Positions 8,671 to 13,343 of a stretch of 13,343 nucleotides of DNA are shown here, in pieces (the first letter of the stretch is position 1; each line of letters starts with the position of its first letter). The notes below the pieces were generated by a model. It worked only from the letters and a program-made list of their open reading frames with translations, had not been told where the DNA came from and did not search any database. Source of the stretch: an uncultured Clostridia bacterium (GTDB taxonomy: Bacteria > Bacillota > Clostridia > Christensenellales > QALW01); assembly GCA_900550765.1 (NCBI GenBank), contig URTC01000014.1, forward strand, positions 1-13,343, read 5' to 3'. The position numbers and the translations under genes were made by a program.

Positions 8671-8682
8671 GGGTTGGTTATG
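8669..8682 (+). promoter_or_regulatory. Ribosome binding site fixing the aspS start
   Basis: GAGGG at 8669-8673 overlaps the hisS stop codon. An in-frame TTG at 8674 directly touches this site with no spacing, whereas the ATG at 8680 has a normal 6-base spacer. The ATG is therefore the likely start. Confidence 0.8.
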
Positions 8683-10467
8683 AGTGAGAATTTAAACGGA
8701 ACAAAAAGAACGCTCCTTTGCGGTGAACTGCGCAAGGAGCATATCGGCACTGTGCAGACGGTAATGGGCTGGGTGCAGCGCAGAAGGGATTTAGGCGGAC
8801 TTGTTTTTATGTGGCTGCGTGACCGCAGCGGTATTGTGCAGGCCGTATGGAACGAAACAAAGAATAAAGAGCTTTTTGATAAGATCGCGGCGGTACGCAG
8901 TGAATATGTCCTTGCCGTTACCGGAATAGTGGTTGCAAGAACGCCGGAGAATGTGAATAAAGAGCTTGCCACGGGAGAAGTGGAGATCGAGGTCACGGAA
9001 GTGAAGATCCTTTCCGAGGCGGCGGTCACGCCTTTTGAAATCAATGACGGAATTACCGTGAATGAAGCCTTGCGTTTTCAGTATCGGTATTTAGATCTTC
9101 GCAGACCGTCGATGCAGAAATATTTTATTATGCGCAGCCGTATCGCTTCTTCGGTCCGCAATTATCTGTGCGATAACGGATTTTTAGAGATTGAAACGCC
9201 CATGCTTACCAAAAGTACCCCCGAGGGGGCCAGAGATTATCTTGTGCCAAGCCGGGTACAGCCGGGTACGTTTTTTGCGCTTCCGCAATCTCCGCAGCTT
9301 TTTAAACAATTGCTGATGGTTTCGGGCTTTGACAGGTATTTTCAGCTTGCCCGATGCTTTAGAGACGAAGATTTACGTGCGGATCGTCAGCCGGAGTTTA
9401 CGCAGGTGGATATGGAGATGTCCTTCGTGGAAGAGGAGGATGTGATTCATGTAACGGAGGGCTTATTAAAAAAGATTTTTAAAGATATTCTTAATGTAGA
9501 AATTACACTTCCCATCCGCCGTATGAAATATTGCGACGCGATGGAGCAGTACGGATCAGATAAACCCGATTTGCGTTTTGGCATGAAACTGTGCGATCTT
9601 TCTGATTTGGTAAAAGATTGCGGTTTTTCGGTGTTTAAGGACGCCGTGGCCAGCGGCGGCAGTGTTCGCGCTATTGTGGCCGACGGTTGTGCGGAACGCT
9701 TCTCTCGCAAAGATATTGACGCTTTGGCCGAATATATCAAAACCTATCGGGCCAAGGGATTGGTTTGGATTATTAAAACGGCTGAGGGCTATCGTTCTTC
9801 GGTGAATAAATTCTTTACGACAGAGGATTTTGACAGAATTGCTGCGCGTACGGGTGCACAGAACGGCGATATCATTTTTATTGTAGCGGATCAGAATCCT
9901 GTAGTGTTTGACAGCCTTGGTCAGCTTCGTCAGGAGATCGCCCGCAGAACGGGAAGAATTGAAAACGGCCGGTATGAGCTTGTGTGGATTACGGAATTTC
10001 CGCTTTTGGAGTATTCCGAAGAAGAACAGCGCTATGTGGCAGTACATCATCCTTTTACCTCACCGATGGATGAAGATTTGGCTATCTTGGAGAGCAATCC
10101 CGGCCGGGTGCGTGCAAAGGCTTATGATATTGTGCTTAACGGTTATGAACTCGGCGGGGGAAGCATAAGAATTCATTCTTCAGATATCCAAAATTGCATT
10201 TTCCGGCTTTTAGGTTTTTCACAGGAGGATATTGACGAGCGTTTCGGCTTTTTAGTGGAGGCTTTCCGTTATGGTGCACCGCCCCACGGCGGTTTGGCCA
10301 TTGGCTTTGACCGGCTTGTCATGCTTTTGTCGGGTGCGGATAACATTAAAGATGTGATCGCCTTTCCGAAGATGCAAAACGCCTCATGTCTGTTGACCGG
10401 TGCACCGGCCGAGGTAGATCAGAAGCAGATGGAGGAGTTGTATATTGCGTCTACTGCAAAAAAGTAG
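8680..10467 (+). CDS. aspS: Aspartyl-tRNA synthetase (bacterial type)
   Basis: AspRS is a class IIb synthetase that charges tRNA-Asp. The 595-residue product has an N-terminal OB-fold anticodon-binding domain (about 12-115, with GWVQRRRDLGGLVF at 30-43). The catalytic core shows TPEGARDYLVPSR (180-192), QSPQ (203-206) and class II motif 2 FRDEDLRADRQPEFTQ (227-242). An inserted GAD domain (about 290-430), typical of bacterial enzymes, follows, and motif 3 is AIGFDRLVMLL near the C-terminus. Leu, not His, follows RRRD in the OB fold; as I recall, His at this position relaxes tRNA specificity in Pseudomonas AspRS, so a discriminating enzyme is hinted but not shown. The start is the ATG, nine bases after the hisS stop TGA, rather than the upstream TTG. 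It is cotranscribed with hisS. Confidence 0.96.
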   Translation: MSENLNGTKRTLLCGELRKEHIGTVQTVMGWVQRRRDLGGLVFMWLRDRSGIVQAVWNETKNKELFDKIAAVRSEYVLAVTGIVVARTPENVNKELATGEVEIEVTEVKILSEAAVTPFEINDGITVNEALRFQYRYLDLRRPSMQKYFIMRSRIASSVRNYLCDNGFLEIETPMLTKSTPEGARDYLVPSRVQPGTFFALPQSPQLFKQLLMVSGFDRYFQLARCFRDEDLRADRQPEFTQVDMEMSFVEEEDVIHVTEGLLKKIFKDILNVEITLPIRRMKYCDAMEQYGSDKPDLRFGMKLCDLSDLVKDCGFSVFKDAVASGGSVRAIVADGCAERFSRKDIDALAEYIKTYRAKGLVWIIKTAEGYRSSVNKFFTTEDFDRIAARTGAQNGDIIFIVADQNPVVFDSLGQLRQEIARRTGRIENGRYELVWITEFPLLEYSEEEQRYVAVHHPFTSPMDEDLAILESNPGRVRAKAYDIVLNGYELGGGSIRIHSSDIQNCIFRLLGFSQEDIDERFGFLVEAFRYGAPPHGGLAIGFDRLVMLLSGADNIKDVIAFPKMQNASCLLTGAPAEVDQKQMEELYIASTAKK

Positions 10468-10686
10468 ACGGCTTATTGGGCGGAATAAACATGCATGGCG
10501 GCTGTTCTTTTGTGTTTGTGCGAAAGTGAAGCGTGCTTTGCAGGGACAGTGCTTTGAAAGTGTAAAACCGCGCGACAGGCAACGGAGAAAAAAGTTGGCG
10601 AATGCGGGATACCGGATGGTACAGCTGCATTTTTCGGAGCTGCCGGCTCATAACAGAGCAAAAGGATAAAAAATAGAGGAAGGCAG
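10468..10686. other. Non-coding or unassigned gap between aspS and the small membrane genes
   Basis: This 219-base stretch has no convincing gene. One open frame (10445-10669) starts inside aspS, lacks a ribosome binding site and gives a basic, low-complexity product unlike any family I recognise. I see no good promoter and no stem with a T-run. An 8-base direct repeat GTGCTTTG occurs at 10533 and 10549. Base composition is less A/T-rich than the other intergenic regions, so it may be decayed coding sequence, but I cannot show this. Confidence 0.4.
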
Positions 10687-10938
10687 TTGTTGAAGATGGA
10701 ATCCTTTAGCAAAGAAGAAAAAAAGAGATATAAGTTTAAAAAACATATGAAAGACCATTTATTTGAATATGTTCTGGATTTTATCGGACCGATATTGCTG
10801 ACTTGCATTATTTTATATATATGCAAAGCGGAAAATTTTGTTTATGGAATTGCACTGTCTTTTTTCTATTCCTTAGGAAAAACCGCCTATCATATCTATC
10901 ATTATAAAAAGGACTATGTAGATATCGATATAAAATAA
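10687..10938 (+). CDS. Small two-helix membrane protein, function unknown
   Basis: I do not recognise this protein of 80 to 83 residues. It has a strongly charged N-terminus (about residues 5-24, rich in Lys and Glu), two hydrophobic segments (around FIGPILLTCIILYI and FVYGIALSFFYSLG) and a basic, tyrosine-rich tail ending DYVDIDIK. By the positive-inside rule both ends are probably cytoplasmic. The start is uncertain. GAGGAAGG at 10676-10683 is well placed for TTG at 10687 or 10690, while the ATG at 10696 has a longer 12-base spacer. It lies 21 bases before a second small membrane gene, so the two are probably cotranscribed. No signal peptide, catalytic motif or known domain is visible. Confidence 0.65.
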   Translation: MLKMESFSKEEKKRYKFKKHMKDHLFEYVLDFIGPILLTCIILYICKAENFVYGIALSFFYSLGKTAYHIYHYKKDYVDIDIK

Positions 10939-10959
10939 CAGTTTGCCGGAGGAGAAAAT

Positions 10960-11175
10960 ATGGAGCCGTTTATAGCCGATTTCATTAGGGATTCTGAAAT
11001 TCCTAAAGGAATAAGGTTTGGTATTGCGTCATTGCTTTGCGGCTTGATTATTGCTGTATGTCTGCTGATTTCTTTCAAAAGTTCGTTTATTTGGGGCAGA
11101 ATTTTCGGCGGTTTGTCAGCAAGCGCATTTGTAGCAGTCTATATATCTCTTGCGGTTATGATTTATGAGAAATAA
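10960..11175 (+). CDS. Small two-helix membrane protein, function unknown
   Basis: This 71-residue protein begins with a short amphipathic, charged stretch (MEPFIADFIRDSEIPKG). Two hydrophobic helices follow (about 19-39, FGIASLLCGLIIAVCLLIS, and 46-67, GRIFGGLSASAFVAVYISLA), with a short YEK tail. The start is well supported by GGAGGAG (10948-10954) five bases before the ATG. The second helix has small residues (GG-x-SASA), which suggests helix packing or oligomerisation; that is inference. It ends about 20 bases before a bidirectional terminator, closing the transcription unit. I cannot assign a family. Confidence 0.7.
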   Translation: MEPFIADFIRDSEIPKGIRFGIASLLCGLIIAVCLLISFKSSFIWGRIFGGLSASAFVAVYISLAVMIYEK

Positions 11176-11195
11176 CGGTATTCCGGTATAAAAAC

Positions 11196-11220
11196 AAAAA
11201 CGCAGATATTCTGCGTTTTT
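11196..11220. terminator. Bidirectional intrinsic terminator between the small membrane genes and thioredoxin
   Basis: AAAAACGCAG (11196-11205) and CTGCGTTTTT (11211-11220) form a perfect 10-bp inverted repeat with a 5-base loop. It carries a T-run on both strands (five T at the end of each 3' arm), so it can end transcription from both converging units. The thioredoxin stop codon is six bases away. Confidence 0.88.
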
Positions 11221-11225
11221 GCGGT

Positions 11226-11546
11226 TTATTCAGTTTCTTGTATTAAGGCCGCTAATTGCTGTTTGGTTCTGTACCCGAGAATGACTTTTTTAGGCTCGCC
11301 CTCTTTAAACAGAATCATACATGGAATACTGTTAATTTTAAAGCGCTCAGCTAAATTATTGTTTTCATCTACATTTACCTTGGCTATTGTTAAAGAACTG
11401 TTTTCCTGCGCCAGTTTTTCCAGTTCCGGCTGAACCATTTTACAAGGCCCGCACCAATCGGCATAAAAATCTACTAAAACAGGAACAGGGCTTTTTTCTA
11501 CTTCGGTATGAAAGGTCTTTTCATCAACGAGTTTAATTTCTGCCAT
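11226..11546 (-). CDS. trxA: Thioredoxin
   Basis: Thioredoxin is a small cytoplasmic dithiol protein that reduces disulfides in ribonucleotide reductase, peroxidases and other targets, and is itself recharged by thioredoxin reductase. The 106-residue length is standard. The active site is W31-C32-G33-P34-C35 within VDFYADWCGPCKM. The cis-proline loop reads SIPCM (73-77), with Cys76 where most thioredoxins have Thr after the cis-Pro. The first strands and KVNVDEN (57-63) are typical. There is no signal peptide. AGGAG (complement of 11553-11557) lies 6 bases before the ATG. It is a single-gene unit, convergent with the small membrane genes and divergent from the exporter. No thioredoxin reductase gene is in the window. 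The trxA symbol is by family and the exact paralogue is uncertain. Confidence 0.93.
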   Translation of the reverse strand: MAEIKLVDEKTFHTEVEKSPVPVLVDFYADWCGPCKMVQPELEKLAQENSSLTIAKVNVDENNNLAERFKINSIPCMILFKEGEPKKVILGYRTKQQLAALIQETE

Positions 11547-11593
11547 AGTTTTCTCCTATAGTCCTAACAAAAATACTGTTAAGGTATAAATTC

Positions 11594-11622
11594 ATTATCA
11601 TATAAAAAAAAGAATCTGTCAA
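11594..11622 (-). promoter_or_regulatory. Sigma-A promoter for thioredoxin
   Basis: Read on the minus strand, TTGACA (11622-11617) and GATAAT (11599-11594) are separated by 17 bases, a near-perfect promoter. The start is expected near 11587, giving a leader of about 40 bases. That leader contains an imperfect inverted repeat (11561-11583, CCTTAACA and TGTTAGG on the minus strand) just upstream of the ribosome binding site. Confidence 0.82.
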
Positions 11623-11728
11623 ATGATTTCGCCGGAAAAGCTGTTAATAAATTTTGAACTTATTGAGTGCGAAATGTTTTATACTATTGGAAGCGGCAGA
11701 CAGTATTTGTTTTTTTAGCATATTCAGG

Positions 11729-11757
11729 TTGACATTTTTTTTTTGCTATGATAAAAT
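11729..11757 (+). promoter_or_regulatory. Extended -10 promoter for the leader RNA and ABC exporter
   Basis: TTGACA (11729-11734) is followed after 17 bases by TAAAAT (11752-11757), with TG one base upstream of the -10 hexamer (11749-11750). This predicts strong sigma-A transcription starting near 11764. The spacer contains a run of ten T. Confidence 0.85.
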
Positions 11758-11763
11758 CGCAGT

Positions 11764-11847
11764 ACTCATCGGAGGGTTGGGTAATTGGCAATTACGAACC
11801 GGATAAGATGGCATGCCTTAGGCTTGCTTGCTCATCCGGCTTTTTTT
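11764..11847 (+). ncRNA. Candidate cis-regulatory leader RNA (transcription attenuator) of the ABC exporter, class unassigned
   Basis: Between its promoter and the exporter gene this RNA of about 84 bases can form two hairpins. The first has GTAATT (11781-11786) and AATTAC (11790-11795) around a GGC loop, extendable by GGTT (11775-11778) and AACC (11797-11800). The second is the terminator stem (11799-11839). The two share bases 11799-11800. The 5' end CTCATCGG (11765-11772) could pair with 11799-11807 and so block the terminator. A loop contact is also possible: GGCA (11787-11790) is complementary to TGCC (11814-11817). A leader with a strong promoter, a terminator and a competing strand before a transporter is the general layout of a riboswitch, or of a drug-responsive attenuator. 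I cannot match it to a known family, and an independent small RNA is an alternative. Confidence 0.6.
11799..11847 (+). terminator. Intrinsic terminator in the exporter leader
   Basis: CCGGAT (11799-11804) pairs with ATCCGG (11834-11839). The inner part continues with AG/CT, GCA/TGC and GCC/GGC pairs interrupted by small mismatches around a TTA loop, followed by seven T (11841-11847). It lies 38 bases before the exporter ATG, so it would stop most transcription from the leader promoter unless prevented from folding. Confidence 0.88.
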
Positions 11848-11885
11848 AACTCTATTTTTTACAGGAAGGGAGATAAAAAATCTGT

Positions 11886-13343
11886 ATGAAAATTATATTC
11901 CGATTTATTCGGCCGCATTGGAAACTGTTTCTTTTAACAATGCTGATGCTGGTCATTGATGCCGGCGGTGCTCTGTATATTCCTACGCTTATGGCCGATA
12001 TGCTGAATCTTGGCGTTGCCGGCGGCAATGTGGAGTATTTGGTACAAAAAGGACTTCAAATGCTGGTAATGTCCGTACTTTCGGGTGCCGGAGCGATTCT
12101 GGGCGGATATGCCTGCGCAGATCTTTCGGCAAAAATCGGGCGGGATATGCGCAATGCAATTTATCAGAAATCCCTTACGCTTTCGGTATTTGATTATCGG
12201 CAGTTCGGTACGGCCTCTATTACAACGCGTACGCTTTCAGATGTAACACAGATCCAGCAGGCGATTATTATGTGCATCCAGATTATTCTTCCCGTACCTA
12301 TTGTCAGTGTAATCGCTTTGTATCTGGCTTTTCAAATTGACCATTTTATGGGGCTGATTTTGATCGTTGCTATCATTGCGATTTTAGTTTTTGCACTTTT
12401 TATCATGCGCAGGGCTGCGCCTTTATTTCAGCGGCTGCAAAAGCTGCTGGATAAGATGAACGGCGTTCTCCGGGAGAATATCACTGGGGTGCGCGTGATC
12501 CGGGCTTTTAATAAGGAACAAAAAGAAGAAAAACGATTGGAGGATACGTTTTCCTCCTATGCGGATACAGCAATACGCGCGAATCGCATGTTTGCCAATT
12601 TGGATGGTCTTTCCTTTTTTATTTTGAACATGTTTGTAGTGGCGGTTATGTGGCTTTGCGGCGGCAGGATCACAGAAGGCTATATGCAGATCGGTGATAT
12701 TACGGCATTGACGGAATATGCGCTTTTAACGCTGTTCTATATTATGATGGCGCAGATGGTTATTTTACTGCTGCCGCGGGCCCGAACCTGCTGCGCACGT
12801 GTGGGAGAGCTTTTGAATTATTCCCCCGAAATTACTGATGCACAGCAGATAACAATGCCTAAAGAGGGCGAGCAGAATGTGGTTTGCTTTCAGCAGGTAT
12901 CTTTCCGTTTTGCCGATGCGGAAGAATATACGTTGGAAGCACTGGATTTTATTTGCCGCCGTGGGGAAACTACTGCGATTATCGGCGGGACTGGCAGCGG
13001 AAAATCGACGATCGCTTCCCTGATGCTGCGCTTTCATGATGTTACTCAGGGCAGAATTCTATTTAATGGCGTTGATATTAAGGAACTTCCGCAGGAAGTA
13101 CTTCGGGAAAGGATCGGCTATGTGCAGCAGAAGGCCTGGTTGTTTTCCGGTACGATACGTGAAAATCTTTGCTACGGCCGGCAGAATGCCGCTGATGAGG
13201 AGCTTTGGCAGGCACTGAGAACGGCGCAGGCGGAGGATTTTGTAAAAAAGCTTCCCAATGGACTGGATTCCTTTGTAGCACAGGGCGGAAATAACTTTTC
13301 CGGCGGGCAGAAACAGAGGCTTTCTATTGCCCGTGCACTTTTA
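11886..13343 (+). CDS. ABC exporter half-transporter (fused membrane and ATPase domains), multidrug type, partial
   Basis: The frame is open from ATG 11886 to the window edge (486 codons), so the C-terminus, including Walker B and the H-loop, is missing. The N-terminal part (about 10-300) has six hydrophobic segments of an exporter membrane domain and a typical coupling region (VLRENITGVRVIRAF). The ATPase domain follows, with Walker A GGTGSGKST (367-375), the Q-loop YVQQKAWLFSGTIREN (from 412) and the signature FSGGQKQR (471-478). It should export hydrophobic compounds or drugs using ATP. The LNLGV-x-x-G-x-x-x-YL stretch near the N-terminus recalls the first subunit of heterodimeric exporters (YheI/LmrC/EfrA-like), so a second half-transporter gene is expected downstream. 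GGGAG (11868-11872) is 13 bases before the ATG, a long spacer, but an in-frame TAA at 11874 excludes earlier starts. It is likely controlled by the upstream terminator. Confidence 0.9.
   Translation, partial: MKIIFRFIRPHWKLFLLTMLMLVIDAGGALYIPTLMADMLNLGVAGGNVEYLVQKGLQMLVMSVLSGAGAILGGYACADLSAKIGRDMRNAIYQKSLTLSVFDYRQFGTASITTRTLSDVTQIQQAIIMCIQIILPVPIVSVIALYLAFQIDHFMGLILIVAIIAILVFALFIMRRAAPLFQRLQKLLDKMNGVLRENITGVRVIRAFNKEQKEEKRLEDTFSSYADTAIRANRMFANLDGLSFFILNMFVVAVMWLCGGRITEGYMQIGDITALTEYALLTLFYIMMAQMVILLLPRARTCCARVGELLNYSPEITDAQQITMPKEGEQNVVCFQQVSFRFADAEEYTLEALDFICRRGETTAIIGGTGSGKSTIASLMLRFHDVTQGRILFNGVDIKELPQEVLRERIGYVQQKAWLFSGTIRENLCYGRQNAADEELWQALRTAQAEDFVKKLPNGLDSFVAQGGNNFSGGQKQRLSIARALL

Noticed and set aside
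8674..8679. TTG start two codons upstream for aspS
   Set aside because: It touches the ribosome binding site with no spacer, while the ATG at 8680 has ideal spacing.
10621..10645. CAGCT/AGCTG hairpin as a terminator for aspS
   Set aside because: Only a 5-bp stem with the T-run in the loop rather than after the stem.
10445..10669. 74-codon open frame starting inside aspS
   Set aside because: No ribosome binding site, overlaps the end of aspS in another frame, product is basic and low in complexity with no recognisable domain.
11654..11685. Second promoter TTGAAC ... TATACT upstream of the exporter leader
   Set aside because: The spacer is 20 bases, too long for a normal sigma-A promoter, and a much better promoter lies just downstream.
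11777..11806. Nine-codon leader peptide (TTG start, MGNWQLRTG) overlapping the first leader hairpin
   Set aside because: GGAGGG directly abuts the TTG with no spacing, and the start is non-ATG. A ribosome-stalling mechanism is possible in principle but the initiation site looks poor.

Overview
The window looks like chromosomal DNA from a Gram-positive, probably anaerobic member of the Clostridia (Firmicutes). This rests on the gene order secF-recJ-rel-dtd-metallo-hydrolase-hemZ-hisS-aspS, the strong AGGAGG-type ribosome binding sites, the consensus sigma-A promoters, and family features such as the long RecJ and HemZ. I cannot name genus or species from the sequence alone. I see no phage genes, transposases, CRISPR array, tRNA or rRNA.

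Layout. Bases 2-220 are the 3' end of a SecF/SecDF-like translocase subunit, followed by a hairpin with a short T-run. From 286 to 7353 there is a tight same-strand cluster: recJ (single-strand DNA exonuclease), rel (bifunctional (p)ppGpp synthetase/hydrolase, overlapping recJ by 4 bases), dtd (D-aminoacyl-tRNA deacylase), a small metallo-beta-lactamase-fold hydrolase and hemZ (radical SAM). A consensus promoter (TTGACA-16-TATAAT) in the 69-base gap after hemZ drives hisS and aspS, with a leader too short for a T-box. A 219-base stretch with no convincing gene follows. Then come two small two-helix membrane proteins of unknown function, which end at a bidirectional terminator shared with a convergent thioredoxin gene.

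The most interesting part is the divergent intergenic region 11547-11885. Leftward it carries a good promoter for thioredoxin. Rightward it carries a strong extended -10 promoter that makes an RNA of about 84 nt ending at a strong intrinsic terminator, all upstream of an ABC multidrug-type exporter gene that runs off the window end. The first bases of this RNA (CTCATCGG) nearly copy the 3' strand of the terminator (CTCATCCGG), so they could pair with the same 5' strand and prevent termination. That is the layout of a riboswitch or other transcription attenuator. I cannot assign it to a known class.

How the genes fit together. The main block is housekeeping: DNA repair, the stringent response, aminoacylation and its D-amino-acid proofreading, and a tetrapyrrole-type radical SAM enzyme. 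Rel senses uncharged tRNA at the ribosome, HisRS and AspRS charge tRNA, and Dtd removes D-aminoacyl groups, so the cluster has a translation-quality theme. The right end (small membrane proteins, thioredoxin, exporter) is more accessory and appears separately regulated.
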